A stretch of 64,000 bases of DNA, from NCBI GenBank assembly GCA_963675925.2, contig CAXXIB010000004.1:806001-870000 (forward strand), given 5' to 3'. This document shows, one piece after another, positions 50,235 through 58,127 of this stretch. Both the position numbers and the translations under genes were made by a program. Under the pieces are notes generated by a model. That model saw nothing but the letters and a program-made list of their open reading frames with translations. It made no database searches and had not been told where the DNA came from. Every line of letters starts with the position of its first letter. Position 1 is the first letter of the stretch. The DNA is from CAXXOK01 sp963675925. Lineage in GTDB: Bacteria > Bacillota > Clostridia > Christensenellales > Aristaeellaceae.

Positions 50235-51095
50235 TTATACGCGCAGCCCATACACCAGCGAGTCCGAAAGCTTCGCTTCAAACACTGCGGCTACGGTGCC
50301 GCGCATAAAGCTGTGTCCGCTTTCATCAATGCGGATGTCCAGCTCGCCGCCAGGCATCATCACGGTGACATGGCTATCGGTCAGCCCCAGCTTGTGGGCC
50401 GCGGCAGCCGCTGCGCAGCTGGAGGAGCCGGATGCCAGCGTGTACCCCGCGCCGCGCTCCCAGATTTCCAGCTTGATGGCGTGGCGGCTGATAATCTCCA
50501 CCAGCTGTAAATTAATGCGGTTTGGAAACAGTGCATGGTCGACCACAATGGGGCCCAGCGTTTCGGCCAGCGCCTTGGTCGCGCGCTCGACCACGATAAC
50601 GCAATGCGGATTGCCTACGGACACGCAAGTCATGCGAAAGGGCGTGCCGCCCAGGTGAATTTCCTCGGCCACCACATCGCGCGCTTCGCCGTTTACGGGA
50701 ATATCCCGGCTCTTAAAGGATGGAATGCCCATATCGACCTCCACCAGCTCGGCACGCTTGTTGAGAAGCGTGCTGTGTGCCATGCCGCCTTTGGTCAGTA
50801 CGTCAAATTCCGTACGCCCCTTCAGGTAGCCCGCATCGAACAGATACTTGGCAAAAATCCGCAGGCCGTTTCCGCTTTTTTCGGCCTCGCTGCCATCGGG
50901 GTTGAAAATCCGCACTTCAAACGGCTCCTCGGTGGTCAACGGACCATATAATATTCCGTCCGACCCGATGCCGAAGTTGCGGTCGCAAAGCGTGCGGATA
51001 TTGTCCTCGGTCATGTCCGCGGACAGGTAGTTGGGATCGACCACGATATAATCATTCCCCAGGGCATGGTACTTGGCTACGCTATTGTCCGTCAT
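50235..51095 (-). CDS. DapF-like (diaminopimelate epimerase fold) protein lacking both catalytic Cys
   Basis: 286 aa. The fold is clear: ALGNDYIVVD, DRNFGIGSDGI, NPDGSEAEKSGNGLRIFAKY, VSVGNPHCVIV, ERGAGYTLASGSSSCAAAA. In true DapF the two acid-base residues are Cys (E-M-C-G-N and L-A-C-G). Here both are Ser: Ser74 (AGC) and Ser222 (TCC). It is therefore unlikely to epimerise diaminopimelate; it may be an isomerase for another substrate, a ring-opening enzyme or a binding protein. GGAG precedes the ATG, only 15 bases after amrS, so it is co-transcribed with the AmmeMemoRadiSam genes. Confidence 0.85.
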   Translation of the reverse strand: MTDNSVAKYHALGNDYIVVDPNYLSADMTEDNIRTLCDRNFGIGSDGILYGPLTTEEPFEVRIFNPDGSEAEKSGNGLRIFAKYLFDAGYLKGRTEFDVLTKGGMAHSTLLNKRAELVEVDMGIPSFKSRDIPVNGEARDVVAEEIHLGGTPFRMTCVSVGNPHCVIVVERATKALAETLGPIVVDHALFPNRINLQLVEIISRHAIKLEIWERGAGYTLASGSSSCAAAAAAHKLGLTDSHVTVMMPGGELDIRIDESGHSFMRGTVAAVFEAKLSDSLVYGLRV

Positions 51096-51110
51096 CTCTA
51101 CACTCCTGTA

Positions 51111-51941
51111 CTAAACGTTACCTAAGTATACATAACGCAGGTACTGTTTGGCAACCTCGGCCAGGTGGTAGAGCAGGGTTGTATCGGTCGGCGGCGTGGT
51201 TTGCATGGTTTTATGGGGGAAAAAGCGGGAGAGGTGATAGGGAATATCCGGCGAGAGGGACGAAAGCCACTGCGTCATCTGCCGCAGCTCGGCTTCCGTG
51301 TCGTTCATGCCCGGAACGATCAGCGTGGTGACCTCCACATGGGCCGATGCGGCAGCGGTTTGTATGAAGTGTTTCACCAGCGATAGATCGCCGCCCAGCG
51401 CCCGGTAGCCTTCCTGCGTAAAGCATTTCAGGTCGACGTTGAAAGCATCCACATACGGAAGTACTTCTTGCAGCACCCAGGGCTCCACGCAGCCGTTGGT
51501 GACCACGGCAGTGTGCATACCTTGGGCTTTCAGCAGCTTGGCCGCATCGCGCACGTATTCAAACCCGATCATCGGCTCGTTATAGGTGAAAGCCGCACCG
51601 ATGTTGCCCCGGGGCTCAAGCGACAGGGCAATGTCTACAAGGGCCTCCGGCGATACGGTGCGCGTGTCAATCGCTCCGGGTCGCCCCTCGGCGATTTGGA
51701 AGTTCTGGCAAAACGGGCAGGCCATATTGCAGCCGAAGCTCCCGGCGGACAGAATCTGCGAGCCGGGGTGGAAGCGGTACAGCGGCTTTTTCTCGATGGG
51801 GTCCAGCGCCAGCGCGGTCAGCTGTCCGTAGCTTTGGGACACGCTTTGGCCGCCTTTGTTAATCCGCGCGCCGCACAGGCCGGTTTGGCCTTCGTGTAGT
51901 GTGCAGCGGTGGTGGCATACGGTGCAGGTGAGACTAATGAT
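51111..51941 (-). CDS. amrS: AmmeMemoRadiSam system radical SAM enzyme, non-standard start codon
   Basis: 276 aa if started at ATC 51941. Radical SAM cluster motif FGCNMACPFCQN; also TYNEPMIGFEYV, VVTNGCVEPWVL, NVDLKCFTQEGY and LIVPGMND. The conserved N-terminal cysteine cluster CTVCHHRC, then GQTGLCGARINKGG, precedes the first possible GTG (51842) by 20 or more residues, so the gene must start earlier. Between the upstream in-frame TGA and CTVC the only near-start codons are ATC 51941 and ATT 51938. GAGGTGATC (51946-51954), perfectly complementary to the 16S 3' end, lies just upstream. Function of this widespread trio is unknown. Confidence 0.85.
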   Translation of the reverse strand: MISLTCTVCHHRCTLHEGQTGLCGARINKGGQSVSQSYGQLTALALDPIEKKPLYRFHPGSQILSAGSFGCNMACPFCQNFQIAEGRPGAIDTRTVSPEALVDIALSLEPRGNIGAAFTYNEPMIGFEYVRDAAKLLKAQGMHTAVVTNGCVEPWVLQEVLPYVDAFNVDLKCFTQEGYRALGGDLSLVKHFIQTAAASAHVEVTTLIVPGMNDTEAELRQMTQWLSSLSPDIPYHLSRFFPHKTMQTTPPTDTTLLYHLAEVAKQYLRYVYLGNV

Positions 51942-53325
51942 GGCGGATCACCTCGAAACGCTGAAGGGTGATGGGGTCATCCGGCGCAATGCCAGCCTTG
52001 CGTCGCGCGATGGCTACCTGCTCATCTGCGGTGTCCACACCGTCCAGCGCAGGCAGCAACAGCCCGCGCTTTTGCCCGTGGGATACGATGACACCGTAGC
52101 GTTTGGGGTCAAGTTCATCCATGCCGGAGATAGCCTCCGCTTCGCCCAGGACATCCACCGAGCATTCGATCTGCGTAAGTTCATGCGCTTGCACCGGCGA
52201 AAAGCGCGGGTCCTGCGCGCAGGCAGAGATGGCGTTTTGGATAATTTCCTCGGCAAGGCTATCCTGCGTGGGGGAGATGGTACCGATGCACCCGCGCAGC
52301 TGCCCGGCCTTATGCAGAGTGACGAACACGCCTGCGCGGTGTTTTGTCAGTTCATCGGGCAGGTTCTTAGGAACGGATATGCGCTGTTTTTGCGTCACCC
52401 AGGCCGTAAACGACTGGCGCGCCAGCTTGACATACGCATCCTCACCGGCCTGCGCTTGTGCCGCGTCGCGCTCAACCGCTTGCAGACGCGCGTCCAAAAA
52501 GTGCCGCGCGCTATCAGTGCTGCCGGCTTTGAATGTACACACGCCATAGCCCACGCCGAACGGCCCTTCGTACGAGAGCGCGGCAGACTCTACTTGCAGC
52601 CCGTCCAGGCATCCCGCCATTGTAAGAAACGAGCGGTGCCCGCACTCTGCGGCGGAGGCGCATACACTGTCGGGGATGGCGAAAAGCTCTGCAAACGCGG
52701 CGCGGGCCATAATGTCCATAATCGTTTTGTCGTACATCGCGCCATCGGGCGACAGGCCGTAGGGTCCGTCCTCTTTCAGCTTGTGGGATAAATCGCCGCT
52801 GGCGACCACCACCACCTTGCGCTGCAGGGTATCGGCTGTTTTTTGAATGTGCATACCGAGTTTATAGTGATGTTCCGGCGGCAAGCCGGAAATGCCGATG
52901 CGCACCACACGCGGTCGGCGGCCGGTAAATTCGCGGAAGATGAAATGCAGCGGAATCATGGTGCCGTGGTCAAGGCTTGCATCGCGCTCGCCCAGCGTAC
53001 CGGCGGCCAGGCCCTCCTGCTCACACAGCGCGGACAGGCTTTCTGCAAAGCTTTCGTCGTACGTTGCCTCCACCTTCACAAACGGCGCACCGAAATGCCC
53101 GAAATCGCCCTGGGCCTCCCGCCCCGGCGAAATGTGGTTGTAGTCGGCATAGGCCGTTGCGTGCGGCGAGATCACCACCAGCGTTTCCGGCGAAAGCTCC
53201 GCCACAAAGCGCGCGGCCTGTTTCATCGCCGCCGTGGTGGCAGAAATAGCTGCATCCTGCCCCTTGCCTATTTGCGGCAGCAGCAGCGGCGGGTGCGGCG
53301 TCATGATTGCGCCAAGTATGCTCAT
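51934..53325 (-). CDS. AmmeMemoRadiSam protein: Memo/LigB-like domain fused to AMMECR1
   Basis: 463 aa. N-terminal LigB/Memo domain (about 1-265): ILGAIMTPHPPLLLPQIGKG, VVISPHATAYADYNHIS, SLDHGTMIPLHFI, VVVASGDLSHKL. The His and Asp residues match the extradiol-dioxygenase fold, though catalytic function in Memo proteins is uncertain. C-terminal AMMECR1 domain (about 280-463) with the invariant LRGCIGTI and KRYGVIVSHGQKRGLLLPAL. The stop overlaps the non-standard start of amrS. Starts the operon, from an extended -10 promoter. Confidence 0.92.
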   Translation of the reverse strand: MSILGAIMTPHPPLLLPQIGKGQDAAISATTAAMKQAARFVAELSPETLVVISPHATAYADYNHISPGREAQGDFGHFGAPFVKVEATYDESFAESLSALCEQEGLAAGTLGERDASLDHGTMIPLHFIFREFTGRRPRVVRIGISGLPPEHHYKLGMHIQKTADTLQRKVVVVASGDLSHKLKEDGPYGLSPDGAMYDKTIMDIMARAAFAELFAIPDSVCASAAECGHRSFLTMAGCLDGLQVESAALSYEGPFGVGYGVCTFKAGSTDSARHFLDARLQAVERDAAQAQAGEDAYVKLARQSFTAWVTQKQRISVPKNLPDELTKHRAGVFVTLHKAGQLRGCIGTISPTQDSLAEEIIQNAISACAQDPRFSPVQAHELTQIECSVDVLGEAEAISGMDELDPKRYGVIVSHGQKRGLLLPALDGVDTADEQVAIARRKAGIAPDDPITLQRFEVIRHH

Positions 53326-53342
53326 ATACTCACCTTCTTTCC

Positions 53343-53354
53343 TGTATTATATCA
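53343..53354 (-). promoter_or_regulatory. Extended -10 promoter of the AmmeMemoRadiSam operon
   Basis: TGATATAAT on the minus strand (TATAAT at 53346-53351), no clear -35, about 20 bases before the ATG. Confidence 0.55.
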
Positions 53355-53380
53355 CTTTTTTGCAGGGCAACGCTGCATGA

Positions 53381-53500
53381 ATCCCACGCGTTCTGGCGAC
53401 TGCCTTTCCGCCATCTTGGGCCTTCAAATCCTTGTGGTAGCTCTGCTACAACTTCGGATTATCAGAACCCAACCTGACGAAAATCCAATGCGCCATCACG
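53381..53500. repeat. Extragenic palindromic element beside an AT-rich island
   Basis: Core TTGTGGTAG-ct-CTGCTACAA (53430-53451 region) is flanked by partly complementary arms GGGCCTTCAAATCC and GGATTATCAGAACCC, giving one long hairpin. Two segments match the element at 37772-37966 at about 75-80%. The sequence becomes AT-rich from about 53530. Confidence 0.4.
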
Positions 53501-53605
53501 CATGGTCTTCATTTGCGTTACCCTGATTAGGCTGAGGTGCTTATTCAAAGGGATACAGACAACTTTATATATTGTGAACTTCTATTTATCGGCATCAGTT
53601 TGATA

Positions 53606-54457
53606 TCATTCTTTGATTGTAAGCTCATCAATCAAAATAATTCCATAAAGGAAATTTATTAACTTAATACAATCAAAACGAGTTTTCTCTCTTATAGAAC
53701 GTCCATGAATTGACCAGTGCCTATTCAATTTTTCAGGCTCTTCATCATATGGAGGTATTTCTTTAAAATCTATTCGCTTATAAAGTGTTCTAAACATTGC
53801 TTGGAATGTACTGACTAGCATTAATATTGCATATTCCTCATTATCTATATCAGTATTGTCAGCTAGCTTTTTTATTAGTGCTTCACATCGTGTTTTTGGT
53901 ATATTTGTAGGGTCGCCACTTGCAATTGATAGTGCACAATCAATAACTGACATCAAACCAATCACCGCAAGTTCATATTGGCCTTCACGATATACCTTTA
54001 TAGTTTGTTCATATAGTCGTTTTTGAGGTTCAACAAATAAATGCACAGAACATTTTTCTATTACGGCATTTGACTTTCTATAATTATCTTTGCTTTCATA
54101 TTCTTGCAGTGACTCATTTACATCTTGGGAATTAAGAATTATATCAACAAATTCTGACGTAATATATTCCCAAAACACATTTTGTGATGCTGTGATTCGA
54201 TGAATTGCACGAATTGGACGAAATGCCTCACTAAACGTGTTCCCTAAATCTTGGATCTTTCTGTTTTGGGCATTTAGTGCATCTACTAAAGGTTGCAACT
54301 TCTCTTGATACCTTTTCATAGCATCATTAATGGGTTGCATCATTTCATTATATTTTTGGAAAGCTTGGAGTATTGGCTTATTCATTGCTTCTTGTGCTTT
54401 AGTTAGTTTAGATAATTCCTTGAAAGCATCTTGGAGATATGGTTTATCATTACTCAC
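53606..54457 (-). CDS. AT-rich protein with C-terminal HEPN-like R-x4-H motif
   Basis: 283 aa from GTG 54457 (GGAGG 6 bases upstream). The first 90 residues are a long amphipathic helical region (KYNEMMQPINDAMKRYQEKL, QPLVDALNAQNRKIQDLG), likely a coiled coil. The C-terminal half is helical and includes IGLMSVIDCALSIASGDPTN and LNRHWSIHGRSIREKTRFD, with R246-x4-H251, a form seen in HEPN-like proteins. No membrane segment. Single gene with its own promoter and strongly AT-rich, suggesting transfer; a phage-defence or toxin-like role is possible but not shown. Confidence 0.6.
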   Translation of the reverse strand: MSNDKPYLQDAFKELSKLTKAQEAMNKPILQAFQKYNEMMQPINDAMKRYQEKLQPLVDALNAQNRKIQDLGNTFSEAFRPIRAIHRITASQNVFWEYITSEFVDIILNSQDVNESLQEYESKDNYRKSNAVIEKCSVHLFVEPQKRLYEQTIKVYREGQYELAVIGLMSVIDCALSIASGDPTNIPKTRCEALIKKLADNTDIDNEEYAILMLVSTFQAMFRTLYKRIDFKEIPPYDEEPEKLNRHWSIHGRSIREKTRFDCIKLINFLYGIILIDELTIKE

Positions 54458-54583
54458 GATGGGCCTCCATATTTACTTCATCATAAAATCTTGCGAAAAA
54501 AGATATTGAAAAATATTGAAACTTGTATCCATTAAAAACGAAAATAAACCGACCAATACAAATTTAGGATAGAGCCTGGGAGT

Positions 54584-54611
54584 ATTATACCATTTTTCCA
54601 CGTTCAATCAA
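54584..54611 (-). promoter_or_regulatory. Promoter of the AT-rich HEPN-like gene
   Basis: Minus strand TTGATT (54606-54611), 16 bases, TATAAT (54584-54589), leaving a leader of about 120 bases with no other gene. Confidence 0.6.
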
Positions 54612-54656
54612 AGATCACTACGATTCTTTACGAGAACAGCCACACAGCCCCTTAGC

Positions 54657-54685
54657 TTGCGCCTCCTTTCGACTTGCTGTACAAT
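54657..54685 (+). promoter_or_regulatory. Promoter of mnmG
   Basis: TTGCGC (54657-54662), 17 bases, TACAAT (54680-54685); leader about 20 bases. Confidence 0.6.
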
Positions 54686-54712
54686 AACCACACAATCAAG
54701 GGAGGCGAAGGC

Positions 54713-56584
54713 ATGCAGGGGTACGATGCGGTGGTGGTCGGTGCGGGGCACGCGGGTGTGGAAGCCGCGCTGGCGTGTGCGCGCATGGGACTGAATACGC
54801 TGCTCATGACGCTGGATATAAATGCCGTGGCGCTTATGCCCTGCAACCCGGCCATCGGCGGCACGGGGAAAGGCCATCTGGTGCGCGAAGTGGATGCGCT
54901 GGGCGGCGAAATGGGCGTGGCCATTGACCAGACTTTCATCCAGAGCCGCATGCTCAACCGCGGCAAGGGTGTGGCGGTGCACAGTTTGCGCGCCCAGGCC
55001 GACAAGCGCCGCTACCATGAATATATGCTAAACGTCCTGTTTGCGGAAGAAAACCTTACCGTGCGCCAGGGCGAAGTGACTGATATCGAAACTGAAAACG
55101 GAGGCGTGTCCGGCGTTGTGCTGGATACGGGCGACCGCATCCCCTGCCGTGCGTGCATTTTGTGCACGGGCGTGTACATGAAAAGCCGCATTATTATCGG
55201 CCCGCTTTCCAAAAACACGGGGCCGATGGGCCTGCGCCGCGCCGAGGGCATATCGGACGCACTTTCAACCCTCGGGTTTCAGCTTAGGCAGTTTAAGACC
55301 GGCACGCCTGCGCGGGTGGATGTGCGCACCGTAGACTTTGACCAGATGGAGCCACAGGAGGGCGATAACCCGATCACCCCGTTTTCGTTCCTGACGGACG
55401 CAAGCACGCTTACAAACCGCATCCGCTGCTACCTGACCTACACTAACGAGGAAACCCACCGCATTATCCGCGATAACCTTCATTTGTCGCCCATGGTGCG
55501 CGGGGAGATCAAGGGAACCGGCACGCGCTACTGCCCCTCGATTGAGGATAAAATCCGCCGCTTTGCCGATAAGGACCGCCACCAGATTTTTATGGAGCCG
55601 GAAGGCCTGAACCACCCCGAGTGGTATGTGCAGGGGATGAGCTCGTCTCTGCCCGCGCATGTGCAATGGGCCATGTACCGCTCCATCAAGGGCCTACACC
55701 GCGTGATTCTGACACGGCTGGCCTATGCCATCGAATATGATTGTATCGACCCCACGGAGCTGACTCAAACCCTGGAAAGCCGCCGGGTGAAAGGCCTGTA
55801 CTGTGCCGGGCAGATCAACGGTACCTCCGGCTACGAGGAGGCCGCCGCGCAGGGCATACTCGCGGGGATCAATGCCGCGTGCGCACTGCTTGGTAAGGAC
55901 CCGCTCTTGCTCCGCCGTGACAATTCCTATATCGGTGTGATGGTGGACGACCTGATTTTAAAAGGCGCGGACGAGCCTTATCGCATGATGACCGGGCGCT
56001 GCGAGTACCGCCTGCTGCTGCGGCAGGACAACGCCGATTTGCGGCTGACGGAGCTCAGCTACCGGCGCGGACTGGCAACAGAGGCGCGCTTTGATCGCAT
56101 GAAGGAGAAAAAAACCGCCTCCGATGCCCTGACCCAAACGCTGGAAACCACGCGGCTTAAGCCAACCCAGAAACGCAAGGCGTGGCTGGCGGCGCAGGGC
56201 GAGCCGGAAACCGAGCAAAGCTACACCGCCGCCGAGCTATTACGCCGCCCCAGAATTGATCTGGATGCGCTTGCCAAACTGATGCCGGAGCTAACCGAAA
56301 ACCAGTCGGAGGATGTGCTGGAGCAGGCGGAAGCGTCCATCAAGTACGCGGGCTACCTGGCCAAGGAAGCCCAGCAAATTGCCCGTGCACGGGATATGGA
56401 AGCCATGCTCATCCCGGGCGATACCGATTTTTCCTCCATCACCGGCATCCGCATCGAGGCGCGTCAGAAGCTCGCCTGCCGCATGCCCCGCACCCTGGGA
56501 CAGGCCGGGCGCATACCGGGCGTGAACCCGTCGGATGTCGCGGTGCTGATGATTTATTTGAAAAAACAGCAGGCAAACGCCTAA
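54713..56584 (+). CDS. mnmG: tRNA U34 carboxymethylaminomethyl synthase subunit MnmG (GidA)
   Basis: 623 aa from ATG 54713 (GGGAGG upstream). FAD motif YDAVVVGAGHAGVEAALACA, MPCNPAIGGTGKGHLVREVD, CILCTGVYMKSRIIIG, QLRQFKTGTPARV, GLYCAGQINGTSGYEEAAAQ, GVMVDDLILKGADEPYRMMT, and a C-terminal MnmE- and tRNA-binding domain. With MnmE (not in the window) it modifies the wobble uridine of several tRNAs. Usually sits beside mnmE and rsmG; here it is alone, with its own promoter and terminator. Confidence 0.96.
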   Translation: MQGYDAVVVGAGHAGVEAALACARMGLNTLLMTLDINAVALMPCNPAIGGTGKGHLVREVDALGGEMGVAIDQTFIQSRMLNRGKGVAVHSLRAQADKRRYHEYMLNVLFAEENLTVRQGEVTDIETENGGVSGVVLDTGDRIPCRACILCTGVYMKSRIIIGPLSKNTGPMGLRRAEGISDALSTLGFQLRQFKTGTPARVDVRTVDFDQMEPQEGDNPITPFSFLTDASTLTNRIRCYLTYTNEETHRIIRDNLHLSPMVRGEIKGTGTRYCPSIEDKIRRFADKDRHQIFMEPEGLNHPEWYVQGMSSSLPAHVQWAMYRSIKGLHRVILTRLAYAIEYDCIDPTELTQTLESRRVKGLYCAGQINGTSGYEEAAAQGILAGINAACALLGKDPLLLRRDNSYIGVMVDDLILKGADEPYRMMTGRCEYRLLLRQDNADLRLTELSYRRGLATEARFDRMKEKKTASDALTQTLETTRLKPTQKRKAWLAAQGEPETEQSYTAAELLRRPRIDLDALAKLMPELTENQSEDVLEQAEASIKYAGYLAKEAQQIARARDMEAMLIPGDTDFSSITGIRIEARQKLACRMPRTLGQAGRIPGVNPSDVAVLMIYLKKQQANA

Positions 56585-56600
56585 GTTCCCGAACCTGCGT

Positions 56601-56635
56601 CAAAACCCTGTGCCTAGCACAGGGTTTTGTTTTTG
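56601..56635 (+). terminator. Terminator of mnmG
   Basis: CAAAACCCTGTGC, 3-base loop, GCACAGGGTTTTG, then TTTTT. Confidence 0.92.
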
Positions 56636-56660
56636 AGATGGCAAACGCTGCGATATACGG

Positions 56661-56689
56661 TTGAACGATAGAGCTAGAAATGCTACAAT
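56661..56689 (+). promoter_or_regulatory. Promoter of the 8-TM protein gene
   Basis: TTGAAC (56661-56666), 17 bases, TACAAT (56684-56689). Confidence 0.65.
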
Positions 56690-56806
56690 GGAATAAATTA
56701 CCAGTCGCGCTTCGAACACAGCAGGCGGACACAAGCTATTTGCCAACCAAAAACAAGGGTATGCTGCGGTGACAGCTGGAACCCCAAAAGGATAAGGAGC
56801 TGTTTT

Positions 56807-57892
56807 ATGGAAACAGAACGTGTACGCAGGGCGCAGAGAACGGCGGCATCAGCCAATGGTGTTAGAGCTGAGCAAACCGCCTCACCATCGCCGGACGCTT
56901 CCGGGGTCGTTCCGACTAACCAGACATTGCATTGGGCATCGGTCTATTTCATCATTTTGATGGCTGGAAGCATTCTGATGGATGTTATTGAGTGGATTGC
57001 AGCGCCGGTCCTTTTTTCATCACAACTGTATGAAACTGTATCGCCGCAAACGGTAGTGATTGCCCTCTACTTTGAAAGACTTGTATTGTGGCTGGCGCTG
57101 AGTGTTTTGGGGATACGTCTAACCCATAAACGCTTTGCTTGTTCAAGAGCCTGGAAACTGTTTACGCTGCTCAGCATTCTACTGATACCTGTATTAACAT
57201 ATTTTTTCGTCGCCCATGATCCGATGCTGATAGTTGAAGGCGCGGTAGTGACTGTTCTACCTGTTTCTGCGGAGTATCTGATCAGCGGGCTGCTATTTTC
57301 GCTGATTCCACTGGCGTATTTTGGGTGGGTTCTATGGATGAAACAGAGCCTACGGAATCATGGTCAGGTTATACAAAAAGTGAAAACGTCGAAAGCCGGA
57401 CAGTCTCAGGGTCTGCATTGGGCGGTCGCGTTGCTGATCCTTGTCGCAAGCAATACTGCGTTGTTTTTCTTCATCTATTTGCTTGACCGGGGGAGTGATA
57501 CTGCAGTAACGATGAACGACAGCGAATGGTTTTTAATGGGCTTCTACGGACTATACTTCATTGTTTTCATTTGGGTGGTGATTGACGGTATGCTTTGGAT
57601 TCGCCTGACAAGGAAACGATATGCAAACTCCGTGAATTGGCAGGTGTGTACCGTGGCCTTCTGGGTTCGATGTGTCGTTTTGTTTTATGTGACTATGAAT
57701 GCGGCTGCAATGGGGTTATCAGATTGGATAGGATACGATGGCGTGTTAACAATTTCCATGCCGGTGGGAATGGTTATAGCTTCCATGCTGGGGTTCCTTC
57801 TTCCGCTGCTATACTATTGGCGCGTGATTCGGCGCGCCAATGCAAAAAGTGACGATCGCGAATTCTATGCTCCGGGTGCGTCCGTCGACTAG
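56807..57892 (+). CDS. Membrane protein with internal four-helix duplication, function unknown
   Basis: 361 aa, about 8 membrane helices after a 45-residue polar N-terminus. The two halves repeat: LHWASVYFIILMAGSILMDV and LHWAVALLILVASNTALFFF; LGIRLTHKRFACSRAWKLFT and LWIRLTRKRYANSVNWQVCT. So it arose from a 4-TM unit duplicated in tandem. The charged I-R-L-T-x-K-R-x-A loop is the best conserved part and would lie in the cytoplasm. AAGGAG precedes the ATG. No family recognised; not an obvious transporter. Confidence 0.75.
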   Translation: METERVRRAQRTAASANGVRAEQTASPSPDASGVVPTNQTLHWASVYFIILMAGSILMDVIEWIAAPVLFSSQLYETVSPQTVVIALYFERLVLWLALSVLGIRLTHKRFACSRAWKLFTLLSILLIPVLTYFFVAHDPMLIVEGAVVTVLPVSAEYLISGLLFSLIPLAYFGWVLWMKQSLRNHGQVIQKVKTSKAGQSQGLHWAVALLILVASNTALFFFIYLLDRGSDTAVTMNDSEWFLMGFYGLYFIVFIWVVIDGMLWIRLTRKRYANSVNWQVCTVAFWVRCVVLFYVTMNAAAMGLSDWIGYDGVLTISMPVGMVIASMLGFLLPLLYYWRVIRRANAKSDDREFYAPGASVD

Positions 57893-57957
57893 GGATAGAC
57901 GGGGTCCATGTAGCACGGATGATGTTGTAAAGTGGCGTGGTTCTTACAATCAACGGC

Positions 57958-57983
57958 AAGCCCGCGCATCGCGCGGGCTTTTA
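57958..57983 (+). terminator. Terminator after the 8-TM protein
   Basis: AAGCCCGCGC, ATC loop, GCGCGGGCTT followed by TTT. Confidence 0.85.
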
Positions 57984-58078
57984 TCCGGGGAAATCTGTGC
58001 TGACCAAGGCCGCACACACGGGAAATCCCATAAAACCCTATCTATAGTCGCGGATTTCGACAGTTGAAGCAGGGTGGC

Positions 58079-58107
58079 TTGTGGGGTCATATCTGCTTTG
58101 GTATACT
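58079..58107 (+). promoter_or_regulatory. Promoter of the MutS-like gene
   Basis: TTGTGG (58079-58084), 17 bases, TATACT (58102-58107), followed by a short leader with AAAGAGGTG. Confidence 0.6.
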
Positions 58108-58127
58108 GCCATAAAGAGGTGAAATGG

